From positions 38,295,501-38,359,500 of the forward strand of contig NC_080563.1 in the NCBI RefSeq assembly GCF_030253575.1: 64,000 nt of DNA, in the 5' to 3' direction. This stretch comes from Rhododendron vialii. Lineage: Eukaryota; Streptophyta; Magnoliopsida; Ericales; Ericaceae. Positions 22,131 to 33,438 of the stretch are shown here, one piece after another. Positions within the stretch are counted from its first letter, which is position 1. The number at the start of each line of letters is the position of its first letter. Below the pieces are notes generated by a model. The model was given only the letters and a program-made list of their open reading frames with translations, was not told the DNA's origin and ran no database searches. A program made the position numbers and the translations under genes.

Positions 22131-23678
22131 TTAGCTTCCTACTAGCTCTTCCTTCTCTAAGAATGCAAGATGTTCACCATAATATTTCTCAGCTTCCTGC
22201 CTCACAATAGCTAACAAACCAGTTTCTCCTTTGGATTCTAAACCATTAATCAATATTCTGAAGGATGACTTATCTGGCTCACATCCAAGTGATTTCATCA
22301 AGAAAAAGCACTCCATTGCCAGTTCTATCATGTCAAAACTCATCAAATTCTCTAGCAGCACATTGAATCCCTCAATATCATGCTCCATACCAGTTTCTGT
22401 CTTCAATTCCGTGAACAGAAGATCTACCTTTTCATACAACTCATTGCTTCCCAGAACTGATATAATTTCCCCATATAGTGAGATTTGAGGTTTATACCAA
22501 TGCTCGTTCTGAACAACCTTGAAAACCTAGATGATGCAATGGCATTTGTTGGAAAATGTTAGTAGGGACTAAGTAGTGAAACAAAGACAACAAGTACACA
22601 TATTAATCAACGAAATAACAGCAATTGCAGAAAACCATTGTAAGTGGAAAGAAAACAAAAGGTCAAAGAAGAATCTATCATTCAGTGGACAAAATAAACA
22701 ACTCAATCAATCTCTCATTCACCAAAGACAAAATATATGGACAACTCAATTGTTGACTACAGATATAAAAAGAGAGGAGTTGCCCACTGTTATTTGGTCC
22801 ATGCAATTGCAGTCGCCTAACACAATTCCTCAGCATGTGTATATACTTTGCAAGCTATTAAACTATGTTACCAGGTGTTCATTTGTATTTAGATGAAATG
22901 TGGTGTCTCATAATCAAGGTTTTGAATCCCTACCAAACCAGCCGGTACGTACCGGATTTGTGTGAAACTGGTACCCTAGTCTCCTAATTCCGTTCCAGCG
23001 TCAATATCGGTCCTTACCAGAGGGTACCAATCATTCCGGTCAATCTTGGAGCCTACAAAATCCCCCATCATCAGATGGTGTGTTCCAATGCATGCCGGGG
23101 GTGTGAGTAATGATTTTCATAAAACTGGAACTCAATTGTGACAAACAAGTAGTTTTGCTCAAATTGCTGGTACAGAGAGAAGATAAAGGTGGAGCATAAG
23201 GAAAAGGGGGAAAAGAGAGAACCTTGAGGGCCAAAAGGCATTCGTTTTGGCGGAGAAGTTCATGAAGAACGGCCATCATATCTAATTTGAGTAACCTTGT
23301 AAACTTGGAAGAAAACACCACGTCCAGAGACAGAGACTCGCTGCAGGGACGGTCTTGGGCTGCTGCTGCTGCTGCTCGCTTCAGAGCCTGAATGGTTTGG
23401 ATAGCTTCGATGCTGAGATTCCTTCCTCTCTGGAGAGGCTTTCGGTTCTTGCTCCTGTCCTTCATCGTTATTCTTATACAACTATCAGTACTAGTTGTAG
23501 TACCCCTCTTTCTTGTTCCTTTATTGTTGCTACTGCTTCCAAATCCAAGTGACAGCATCTGCTTTTCCCATGGTCTGGTGTGTCGAATTTTGGGGAGCTG
23601 CCTATTCGTATCCCAAAGATTAAAGCTTGCGAAAAAAGGTGTAGTAGGAAGAGTGGTCTTGATTGCACTCCAATTCAT
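22131..23678 (-). CDS. THA8-like organellar PPR protein (283 aa)
   Basis: Two exons on the minus strand: 23678-23223 (456 nt) and 22526-22131 (396 nt, stop TAA), joined in phase 0 (GAGGGCC side CTCAAG|GT; CTAG|GTTTTC). The product has a basic, Ser/Thr-rich N terminus compatible with a plastid or mitochondrial transit peptide. It then has the hallmark KDRSKNRKPLQRGRNLSIEA with IQTIQALKRA (about residues 73-101), and helical repeats with FNVLLENLMSFDMIELAMEC and CEPDKSSFRILINGL near the C terminus. Short PPR proteins of the THA8 type act in organellar group II intron splicing; the specific target cannot be read from sequence. An alternative start at Met41 (MLSLGFG) would shorten the leader. The family is usually 200-280 aa. 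An alanine run (six) follows the RNA-binding-like segment. Confidence 0.87.
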
Positions 23679-24467
23679 CGTTCTCTATATGAAGTTTGCA
23701 ACAGCCGCTGTAAGTAACGCATGTATGAATAGCCCATTGATACTCACTCTAAAACACGATATTTCACTCGTATTTGATGAACACAGATATTGATCCTAAC
23801 ACACTAAAGTGTCATATGCATAGCTATAGCATTAGTTTGAAGCACCAACCACCCTGAACTTAACAATAGTGGAAATTTAAAACCAAATCGTAACAATACT
23901 CAACATTATATTTCACCCAAATACCATCAGAATAAACCTCAAACCCTCCATGAGCACATTTCTAGTGTGGGTAATTTGAAAATAGCACGATAATGAAAGG
24001 CTAACATTGAAGCATAGGTATGGGTACGGGGTGCTGGTACGGTACGGGTGCAGTAAAGCAGGGGCAGACCAAGGGGGTGCAAGCAGGGGCCTGGGTCCCC
24101 GCCAACCCCCAATTATCCCACTATTTCTACTGCATTTTAGGTTTTATAAAAAAAGATCCCCTCAAAATTACGGGGTTTTTTTTTGTGTGTGCGCGGTAAG
24201 TATGTTATTATTATAAAACGATGATATTTTGTGATTAACATATGAATACAAGTGATTTGGTCCTCACACAATAAGAATCATGCGTCCGTTCCTGCAGGAA
24301 AGTAGGGTACGGGTACAGCAAATTAATTACGTACATATATTTTACAGTTTTAGCATGCTTCATTAGACATAACAAGCATAAGATATTTTACCAATAGAAG
24401 CAAGATAACAGAAGCCATTTCCATAAGCAAAAACATGGAGGTGAGTCAATAAACAGAGGAAATAAGA

Positions 24468-24504
<37 letters not shown>

Positions 24505-24566
24505 AGAAATAAGGAGAGATTGCACTTACAGCTGCCGTCTGCCGGAGTCTTTTTCGCCGATTACTC

Positions 24567-24617
<51 letters not shown>

Positions 24618-24729
24618 TGCGTGGGGAAATTTGGTCCAAGGTCTTTAATTATACTAACGGTCCTTGTTGTTTCCAATTTGCACCAATTAGGTCTGTATTT
24701 TTTCAGTTGGGTCAACTAAGGATATGTAG

Positions 24730-24920
24730 AGTTCGCGTCCAGAGTCACAAAGTTTGCGGGCATAGTAATATTTTGCGGCTAGAATTTTAAGTTAAAAGCG
24801 TAAATGCTGCACACGACAAACGACTTCAGAAAAAGTTTGCGTCCAGTGTCACAAAGTTTGCGGCTTGAGTTTGAACACGACTTCGACAAAGTTTGCATCC
24901 AGAGTCATAATTTTTCCAGC
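24730..24920. repeat. Three diverged copies of a gtttgcgtccagagtcac motif
   Basis: The sequences gttcgcgtccagagtcacaa, gtttgcgtccagtgtcacaa and gtttgcatccagagtcataa occur in series about 60-100 bp apart, each followed by a gtttgcgg-like stretch. This looks like a decayed tandem array in the body of the element that ends at 25050. Confidence 0.55.
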
Positions 24921-24949
24921 CATGAGGTAAGAGTTTGCAACTGGATTAT

Positions 24950-25050
24950 TCTTAGCTTTGTCAGGAATATGACGTCGTTCTCCTTATCCTATTGGTCTTT
25001 GTAACAATTTCAAAGATTAATAAAACTTTTTTTGCCTTCAAAAAAAAAAA
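24950..25050 (+). mobile_element. LINE 3' end with poly(A) tail (fragment)
   Basis: The end tctttgtaacaatttcaaag, then attaataaaactttttttgc and a run of A, parallels the 3' end of the LINE-derived element at 38050-38112 (atctttgtaatctgttttc, then attaataaattttctttgc and poly(A)). It is a short 5'-truncated copy. Confidence 0.6.
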
Positions 25051-25731
25051 TGTAAAACAATATGGAGTTCAGAATGGATTATCCATTAATGTATGGCTGA
25101 ATAATTGGCACCCTCTATATACTCTATACAAAAAACACAAAAAGGGAAACAGTTAACATTTGTAATGGCAGCTGGAAATGACCTAGGGCGAGAAATAAAT
25201 GTGACAATTTAGACATTATCAATTACACCCTTTTGATTTTGTTCTTAACATTACTAAGGAAGACCGTTTGAATAGAAACCTACGCAAGCCGCAAGCGGTT
25301 GCTATAATCGGTCGTCCCTTCCTCCACCCTTTTCGATTAGCAAAAAAAAAAAAAATTCTGTGACTTTAGATTTCGGCATGCATGTAGGACACATCAAGAT
25401 GTTATTGAATGGTTTGGGAAGCAGTTCGCTAGATACGAGGAATTAACTTCAGCACCGAGAAATTAACCTAATATCAAAGAACTTCAGCTTTCTGAGTTTT
25501 GCTCTTTCTCAGTCATTTCAATCGTTCACTCAAATAACAAGGAATTATGTACAGGCAACTTATGAATAACAAAATTCAAAAACGGAACTGTGATTCTCCG
25601 TCACTGGAAGTGAAAGAACCTGCAACTATGGAGAGGGTCAAAAATCTGCTAGTATCTCTTCCATCTAGGTCATTTTTCTCTTCTTTCCTTTCTAATTCTG
25701 CAGATCTTGCAGAACTCAACAGACTCGATAA

Positions 25732-28700
25732 CTAATCAATACTCGCTTTCTTCAAGCTAGCCACGTACGTCAGATATATGCTCCAAATGTACGAAAAACA
25801 GCTATTCATCAATGGCTGCCAATAAAACATAGAAAATTTCAGTTGATCAGTTAGCAAAACAAGTCCCAAAAGTAGACTTCTAGGTATATAAATATGTTCA
25901 ACCATGCAACAATACCAAAATGGTAATTGCAGTCCCTTTGTTATTCTACACCTTTTTTTACCTTGCTTTATTCATGGGAATTTACAATATTACATTTTTA
26001 TGTTGAAAAAAGGAACCAATAAAAAGACAATGCTGTAAATACACATGAATACAGACAAAAAAGCCTTATCCTATAAAGGGGAGTGCAAAACTCAATACGC
26101 AGAAATAAAAAGAAGAAGCAATTGGGCAGAACCAATCATGGAAGTGCTGAAAAAACTCATAGCAAAAAAACCCTCAAATAGAAGTCTTGTGAAAATTCAG
26201 GGCATCTAAACTGTGGTTATCTCTTCAAATTCAACATCAAGGATCCAGATGTTACCTGTAAGTGGACAGGAATGACTTTATAAGTAAGAAAATCACACAT
26301 CGGCCAGAACATAAGACCATTCATCAATGTTGGAAGAAGATCTCGCTCCAATCTGGCTACAATCTCGTTCCCACTTTCACCTGAGATAGGAACTAACACG
26401 ATTACTCATATGGTTCAAAAATTGAAGTCGATACATTTTGCACAAAAAAGCAGGAAACTGAAAATACCACAAAAACTGGGAGAAAGAACAAAAAAAACAA
26501 CAGAATTTTTTTTTATTGAAGTGGAATTTTTTTTCTGAAAATCCTGCGATTGTGGAAGTGGAACCCCAGGTTTTTGTCCAGAAATATAAAGTTCACAAAA
26601 AAAAAAAAGAGGCTGGAGCAGAAATGCTTTTAGCATATCATGCCCGAAAAAAATCGTAATATACAGTGGGAGGATGGTAATTTTCGGCAAGATCCAACTT
26701 CGCCAGAATTGATCTAACCTTCCCAGTTTGATTGCATATAACCCACAAAGCTCCAGCACTGTTGCTGTTAAGGCAAACTATCCCCATAGTATTGTATTAG
26801 GAAAGTTTTGTGTTTGTTAAAGCTTCATCAGTTCATCTAGAGGTGTCCAAATTGGGTACCAATTTCTATATTTGGTAACTTTCTGTGTTTCACTGGCTAG
26901 TGATTTAAAGGAGAATTAGCCAAACTTAAAACCAAAACACATACACCTGCCTTATACTGCAGCACTAAGTCCTAAAGTGGGCCCCCATTGTTAAGACGAG
27001 ATTTCTATTGAACATGCAACTCTGGATTCATTATACTTGGGAATTAGATTTTTTTATTATTATTAATGGAATTAGCTTAATTAACTACCTAGTTGAATGT
27101 AGTTCACTGTTATAAGTAGATTGTAAGCCATTAGTGTACCTTGTAAAGCTGCATTGTAGGAGAAGAAAACACCATTAAGGCAGGGTCCATAGAGAGCCTG
27201 TCCCATACACAGTTTCTTCAAGGTAGTTACTACGTCTCGCTTTGGTAGGATTCTTCCTATGAAGTTAAACCACAAGTGCTGTGACGGCCCTACAAGAAGC
27301 ATCCCAAATCCAGCCATGCGCAATGTCCTTGCTGAGTCAAACGAACCAGCAGGTGGCAACGTAATTATCTGACATTGAATACAACAATAACTGATTTAGT
27401 GAACACGAGTATTCAGATCTATAGAAAGATGAACTCATTCCTTCCATTGCATTTTCATTGGATTTAATTTTGTTTTTCTGTTTGAGTGGGAACTGAAATG
27501 ATTTGAGTGGCCTACGATGACAAATAGACAGCTCCATCGACAACCCTTCCCTGCCCCAAACTTTTAGTCTATCTTTTAGTTGTGTCAATACATCCAATGG
27601 GCATTCTTCTGAATTCCTGAATTGAAAGTCTTACGCTTTTCCTTATGTAATACACACGACAATGTCTGTTGTTCAAAAAAAAGGACACAACTATGCCTCA
27701 TTTGGGAATTGAATCTTGTCCTTCAAATTCAATAATGTCGCACATTCCCATCAAGTGCTTGATGAAATGCTTCAAAAAAATAACGACTTACAATGAACAG
27801 AATCTGCATTGAGACTATTACCCTTAAGGCTGAGAATATGCTATGATTACCATTCCTATACAAGCAAAGTTCAGTGCCTCGCGCCTACTGCACACAAAAT
27901 TACACATACTCTTCCTGTACAATGAAGTATTAGCTCCGGACATAGTTATATAAATACCATAACCATGCACATTAATTACGTTGACAACCAATAATGCCTC
28001 ATAAAGCATTGTGTTAATCTGTGCGCTAACATAGTGCTTTTCACAATGAATGTGCAGCTGTTTCAAAACTCAGTTGACCAATTCTGATAAGACGCTCGTG
28101 ATACTTTACAAATATCATCCACAGATGTAGTTATATAGAAACCATTACCATGCACCTTATTTACATTACGGACCAGTGATGCCTTATCAAGCATTGTGCT
28201 AAGTTGCTAACAAGAGTGTAATGTGGGTTAACATGCTTTAAAATGGTTCTATGTTTTTTTGAGGGATCCAACTTCTTAGCCGTTGGACCACAGAGAAGCC
28301 GGTGCAGTGTAACGTGTGTTAACATGCTTTGAAATGGTTTACATTTTCCTAAAGGATCTGACTTCTCAGCAGTTGGACCGCAAAGAAGCCGGTGCACTTC
28401 AATCTCAATCATTCATCTCGACAAAATTTGGTCCAGATTGTAGAAAGTATACGACAAGCAAGACAACCTTCAGCAAATCTGGATCATAAAAACACATATG
28501 GACGGCTGCGATTATGCAAACAGTCCTCAGAAGTCCAAAAGCGGACTACAAACAAGCCGGATTCTTTCCTGAAAGTGCATATTATAACGAATGTACAACT
28601 GTCAAACTACCTCATTATTGCATTCCTTAACAAGACCCTCGACTTAATTTGCGGAGATTTGCATCAATACCCAACCCATATCCTCTAAATGTCATTACAA

Positions 28701-29142
28701 GCAACGTCATTACAAGCTGATTGGAAATGCAACCAGATGAAAGCTCCTGAATTAAATAACCTATACTACTAAAATATATGGCTATTATGGGACATGGGTT
28801 TTGTTGCTATACCTGTGATGTCAAGTCGGCAGCAGTGTAAATAAGTGAAGAAGTGATAGCTTTTGTGATGACAGGACGAGACTCGAGCATGCCCAAGTAC
28901 CATTTCAGAAACCCCATCCTCGAATCAGAACTAGACGAAGAAGAATACGAATGGGAAGGAACTGATGAAAAGCAGAAACGGCGAGGGGTTTTCGAAACCC
29001 TAACAAAACTACCGAGGTGGTGATGCGTTCGAGTGTAGATTCTTCTCCATTGTTGGTGGTTTTGGTGGTGCTTGGTGATTGGTTGAGGGTTGGGGCAGAC
29101 GGTGGTACGTCGGAACCGATTGATAGAGGCGATGATTCGCAT
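25732..29142 (-). CDS. Mpv17/PMP22-family membrane protein (255 aa)
   Basis: Four exons on the minus strand: 29142-28813, 27368-27140, 26380-26256 and 25815-25732 (stop TAG); 330, 229, 125 and 84 nt, all GT-AG with matching phases. The protein has a basic His/Ser-rich leader (about residues 1-75), then the family domain: GFLKWYLGMLESRPVITKAI, SFDSARTLRMAGFGMLLVGP, HLWFNFIGRILPKRD, ALYGPCLNGVFFSYNAAL, LMFWPMCDFLTYKVIPVHLQ and the C-terminal PLMNSCFSYIWSIYLTYVAS. Four hydrophobic helices are evident. Members sit in the peroxisomal, inner mitochondrial or plastid membranes and are thought to form channels; the leader here suggests an organelle rather than a peroxisome. The terminal exon is only 28 codons and lies 440 bp past exon 3. 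A G-box-bearing MITE sits about 230 bp upstream of the start. Confidence 0.92.
27949..28398. repeat. Two overlapping tandem duplications in Mpv17-like intron 1
   Basis: The segment around 27949-28050 (ataccataaccatgcacatt; aagcattgtgttaatctg) recurs diverged at 28128-28220 (accattaccatgcacctta; aagcattgtgctaagttg). Immediately after, 28218-28304 recurs at 28305-28398, sharing gttaacatgctttgaaatgg, gttggacc and agaagccggtgca. Both duplications lie in intron 1. Confidence 0.7.
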
Positions 29143-29359
29143 GTTGATGATGTGTGGGTCTCTTTTATTTTTCCTTGATTTGCGGGGGTGAAATTGGGAA
29201 CGGAAACGAATTTGGATTGGATGCGATTGAGTTGGAGAGCGGTGAGGTTTTTGGATCGAGATGTGAGACCGCGGTGCAACCGAGTCACAGTTGAGAGAGA
29301 GAGAGAGAGAGAGATTATGGTGGCGGGGAATTAGAAATGAAAGAGTGTCAATGTCGATG

Positions 29360-29585
29360 AATTTTTAATTGCCGGGTGGGTACCACGTGGTGCCCGCTCA
29401 ACACATCCGAGCCGTCTATTGTGATTTTGTATAGCTCAAATTTTGAGAGAGAAAAATGAGAGAAAAACTGGTGGGATGAGAGGAGAAATAGGGTTTTAAT
29501 CTGAGCCGTCCAAAAGTGTATCGGACGGCCCAAACGTGTTGAGCGGGCACCACGTGAGATATACCCACCCGGCAGCGAAAAATTT
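29360..29585. mobile_element. G-box MITE, copy 1
   Basis: The ends tgccgggtgggtaccacgtg and the inverse of cacgtgagatatacccaccc form inverted repeats, with an aattttt-like extension on both sides. The interior carries gagccgtccaaaagtgtatc. Each arm has a CACGTG palindrome. A second copy lies at 31382-31607. It is non-autonomous and lies upstream of the Mpv17-like gene. Confidence 0.8.
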
Positions 29586-30189
29586 CTCGTCAATGTCAAT
29601 GACTCATTTGTTTTGGCTTTAGCAAAAAATAAATGTCAAAATTATTTTTATTTGTGCTAAAATTATACAGTAGTACATAAAAATAGAATCTTTGTACCAT
29701 GTGTTAGGTAGGTGGTGAAAAGATGATTTTTGAGTCCTAACCTTCAAAAAATCAATGAAGCTCTCCATCCATACAAGTACAGATGGAGAGGGTGGTATTC
29801 TCACTCCCATCCCTCAGTGAAGGCAGAAGTTTTTGCTCTGCAAAGGGTGAGGGTGGGAATTTAGGGTTATGAATAATTTCTGACCCCCTAAATAATTTGT
29901 TAACCCCTAGCTAACACCCCACTAATGTATATGATGTGACTGGAAAAAAAAAAAAACAGACGTAGGCTTATAGAATCATATACAATTGAATTGAATTGCT
30001 ACAAATGAACCCTCACCCTTCTATGACAAAAATACTACACCAAGTGCACAAATTTTCAACTGTGGTCACTAACTAATCATGGCCAACCCAGTCACATTCT
30101 AAACTGGGTCTTCGAAATATATGACAATTGTTTCGCTAACACCCTTCTTTAAGAATGAAAGACCCGAAGTTATTTAACATGAAAGTCCG

Positions 30190-30421
30190 CAAGTATTGTA
30201 GAAGTTGAACTGTTGCAACGGATATTATTTTCTCTTGTAATTTTTGTGTGATGGACACCCAAGTTGTAATACCCCTGCGTATGACTGTCAAAGGACTGGA
30301 TCAAATTTGGACCCTACATCTGGACTCGTGATTCGTATTTGCCAATTGGCTCTTCAATTGCCACAAGTTTAACAAATCCACCAGCCTCTCCAACTAGGTA
30401 TGGCTGTATTTTTAAAGGACC
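30190..30421 (-). pseudogene. NFU1-like (NifU C-terminal domain) exon remnant
   Basis: After an acceptor-like tttgtttcatttag, the minus strand reads PLKIQPYLVGEAGGFVKLVA and IEEPI, then shifts frame by one missing base to give KIRITSP. About 43 unmatched bases later it resumes as GITTWVSITQKLQEKIISVA and TVQLL. Order and spacing match the C-terminal domain of plastid NifU-like NFU proteins (family pattern IRPYLVGAAGG..L..IEEPIVK.RITGPAAGV, then TQKLREKIP.IAAVQL), which build or carry Fe-S clusters. The frame breaks and the insertion mark it as a pseudogene. No other exon of the gene was recognised nearby. Confidence 0.72.
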
Positions 30422-30468
30422 TAAATGAAACAAATGAAGTGTACTTGAGTGATTTGGGCATAGATATT

Positions 30469-30560
30469 GAAGTACACAGCAAACTACTCCTATATAAGCT
30501 TCTTTGTGAACACTGAAGTACACAGCAAACTACTCCTATATAAGCTTCTTTGTGAACACG
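30469..30560. repeat. Perfect 46-bp tandem duplication
   Basis: The unit beginning gaagtacacagcaaactact occurs at 30469-30514 and 30515-30560 with only the last base differing, just upstream (minus sense) of the NFU1-like remnant. Confidence 0.9.
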
Positions 30561-31381
30561 ATAACAACACTAAATCAATTAACGACCCAAGAATATGTTG
30601 TCGCTACCGAGGTACAAATTTCGTGAAATATTACCAAACTATATCAGTTATGAGGACAAACTTTTATTTTATGTGAAGTGAATATGATAAGACACTGGAA
30701 AGAGATGTTCAAAATCTAGTCAAGACATTCTGCTCTCAATAAGTGTCGATCCATCACTATTCCAATTACACTATGTCCACTCATATCTCCAAATAACATA
30801 ACGAGTCTACCAAAATTTGATCATATACAGCCCCTGTTGCTCTATGTGACTAAAAAATCAGGGTTCTAAGTGTAGTAGCAGTACTAGCATATCGTCTGGT
30901 CTACCGGCATAGCAGAATTTTGGACTCCAATACCAACATTTCAAGAACACCAGCCGATACGGTGGTATACCGTCCGACGCATGCCCCTCTAAACAATACA
31001 GATATGTATCCCAATACCTTATTCGAAACAATGCTGAAACTCTTGCCGAACTACATAAACAAGAGCTCGGCCCATACAAATATCTTTGTTTCTCCGAAGA
31101 TTCACCACTTCCGACACACAATGTTTAACAGGGATGTGAGACATATCTAAGGAAAAATGCCACTCTTTTCGTCGAGGCATAGCATTTCTCATTTGAGGCC
31201 TCTGTTCCTGCCCAACTTTGTTGATTATATTTGTATATAGTACGTATCTATTTGCATCAAGGATGGTATTGCTCCTCGTAGAAGATCCCAAATGATGTAA
31301 AGGCCCTCGTAAACATTTGAAATTCCTTTTCGAGCACGTAAAGTGTGTTGTATGATCATATATTCATATCCTAAGAACGAA

Positions 31382-31607
31382 CAAATTTTCAGTGCCGAGC
31401 GGGTACCACGTGGTGCCCGCTCGCACATTCGGGCAATCCATTTCATTTTTGAACGGTTCGGATTTGGAGAGAGAAAAAGAGAGAGAAAGTGTTGGAGTGA
31501 GAGGAGAGAGATGGTTTTAATCCGAGCCGTCCAAAAGTGTATCGGACGGCTCAGATGTGCCTAGCGGGTACCACGTGGGATATACCCGCTCGGCACTAAA
31601 AAATCTC
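31382..31607. mobile_element. G-box MITE, copy 2
   Basis: The ends gtgccgagcgggtaccacgt and the inverse of acgtgggatatacccgctcg match copy 1 at 29360-29585, as does the interior gagccgtccaaaagtgtatc. Each arm again has a CACGTG palindrome. Confidence 0.8.
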
Positions 31608-31969
31608 TCCCTAAGAACCAATACATAAATAAATTTCTAAAGTGGTAATGCAGCACCACAATGCAGAAAACAAGAAAACGATCAACTAGTTCACAAACAT
31701 GTTGAAACCACACTTAAGTGTTAAAAAGATATAAAGTCATATTTTTCTAAGAGCAATAACTTGGTGCATATATTGCATAGATCTATCTCCACCCAATCCA
31801 TCAATTGGGAATTACATGGAGTCATGGACACTGCCATCGTTATGGTTATTGAAAAATAACAAACTTGCAACATTAGTGTTAAGTACACAATTCTTCCATC
31901 AAGGAATTTCAAGCCTGATATTATTTCACGAAGAGGAAGTATTTGGACTTCTAACATGCAATAATACAA

Positions 31970-32190
31970 CAACGACAACAACATAACATAACCTATCTAG
32001 TCCTCAATCATTGGGGATATGGGAGGGGGATGATTGGAGACAGATATAACATTTGGCAATATATGCACAAAGTGGCTGCTTTCAGAATACCACTAAAACA
32101 ATGGCCCCGCTAAACCTCCAAGAACCAATGAGCTACAAGTACGTTTTGTCGTAAAACCATGCCCCCAAATCAAAACCAAATGGCATCAGA
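31970..32190 (-). repeat. Dispersed repeat, copy 2 (first copy at 20480-20710)
   Basis: Shared blocks with copy 1 are cctcaatcattggggatat, gcaatatatgcacaaagtgg, cctccaagaaccaatgagct and catgcccccaaatcaaaacc. The plus-strand start aacaacgacaacaacataac corresponds to a short-repeat 3' tail on the minus strand. The malic-enzyme fragment next to copy 1 is not present here. Confidence 0.6.
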
Positions 32191-33112
32191 AAAAGTAGGC
32201 TTAGAGACCCAAATCAATTTATGTGTACATGACCATGCTTTTTTCATTTATAGTTCAGAGCATCGGTATGTACAAGAAAAAAAAAAATTAAGATGTACCT
32301 AGTATTTTGCAATGGTTGTACGCCCATTCACCAAGCCCATTTATCAAGAACAGCACATTTGAGAGCAGAAATTCACAGTTTTGAAACAGTTTTTTTATTC
32401 ACTCTACCAAGCCCGCATGACGTTCTACAGCTATAAAAGAAACTTATCCCAACACTTGATATACTCTGTAGAAGTACGTCTAAAGAACTGAAAAATGATA
32501 GTTTTGATGATGAAAGACAAGAATTTTCGTGGAGAAAAATCCAAGCACCGCGACAAAGAAGATCGACCTGAACTAAACTAGGTAAAACAAAATCCGTAGC
32601 CTAATTTTAATCGTATACTACTCGGATAACAGATGAGCTTTTTTATACCTGAAATGTGACGCAAGAATTAATTCCCAGAGAATTGATGGGCGTTTTGTAA
32701 ACAAGGTGTAGCAAGATATAATATGCATGCACACACTCGCGCGCGCACACACATATAGAGAGAGAGAGGGGGAGAGAAATCTTGGGGTAAACTGGACGAC
32801 GACTGCTGTTGATCTTTCCCAGCTTGGGCGGGTCCATATTTGGGGGCGACTAACGTGGACAGGGTAATAGCTCGCATGTTGAACCTGCGAAGTTCTTAGT
32901 CCCTCGCAAAGAAGTGTAATTGGTAAATTGTGAACACATTCTGGATTTATTTCTTAATCGAAACTGTTTAATTTGTAGATCTTGTTAAGAAGATACAAGT
33001 TGTGGAAGATCATGTGGATCGAATACCGGTTGATAAATAATCAAAGAAGACAAGTGCGGATTTATTTTTCTGAAAATAGAATTGGCCACACTTGATCACA
33101 CCTCTCTCCATG

Positions 33113-33120
33113 TATATAAG
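33113..33120 (+). promoter_or_regulatory. TAF4: Possible TATA element of TAF4
   Basis: The sequence tatataag lies about 250 bp upstream of the start codon and is followed by a CT-rich leader. This suits a short 5' UTR. It is inferred from position only. Confidence 0.35.
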
Positions 33121-33360
33121 CCAGGGCAATCATCTCTCTCTCTCTCTCCCTGATCTCTGCATCCTGTATTTCATCGCTGATTGGCGATTTTACACTGTTT
33201 TCCTCACTCTCCCACTTCCAATTCCCCTCCAAGTAAAGCACCAAATCCGGATTCCGAAGCAGAAAAGATCCAGCAAGAACAACTGCATCGCATCCCATCA
33301 ATTTGCCCTAGCATATAGTAGCACAAGCGCTAAATTACGAACCCCTAATCAAAGTTCGTG

Positions 33361-33401
33361 ATGGACCCCTCCATAATGAAGCTCCTCGAAGAAGACGAGG
33401 T

Positions 33402-33438
<37 letters not shown>

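Larger units (their letters stand above)
23679..25731. other. Intergenic with SSRs and LINE tail
   Basis: It contains GA tracts at 24469-24503 and 24580-24614, a G-rich segment at about 24049-24120 that may be a transposon end, a short repeat series at 24730-24920 and a LINE 3' end at 24950-25050. There is no gene. Confidence 0.45.
30561..33360. other. Intergenic, upstream of TAF4
   Basis: It contains the second G-box MITE and the second dispersed repeat, listed separately. A minus-strand frame opens at 32877 (MRAITLSTLVAPKYG) in TAF4-divergent orientation, but I find no downstream exon to support a gene. The last 270 bp before 33361 is probably TAF4 promoter and 5' UTR, with tatataag near 33113. 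Confidence 0.4.

Noticed and set aside
24049-24200. Start of a hAT element (caggggcagacc)
   Set aside because: No matching opposite end or target duplication could be found nearby.
26415-26759. Frame of 114 codons just upstream of Mpv17-like exon 3
   Set aside because: It lies in intron 2 and runs into the acceptor region. The exon boundary is fixed by the phase-1 junction at 26380.
27949-28398. CRISPR-like spaced repeats
   Set aside because: These are imperfect tandem duplications in a plant intron. Regular short repeats with unique spacers are not present anywhere in the window.
31019-31291. Minus-strand frame of 90 codons
   Set aside because: No family recognised and no splice or start support. 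It lies between repeats and may be an old unidentified fragment, but there is no evidence to name it.
32643-32877. Minus-strand frame opening MRAITLSTLVAPKYG, possible divergent gene opposite TAF4
   Set aside because: It has transit-peptide-like composition only. I could not find a consistent donor or any following exon before the NFU1-like remnant, so I left it out.
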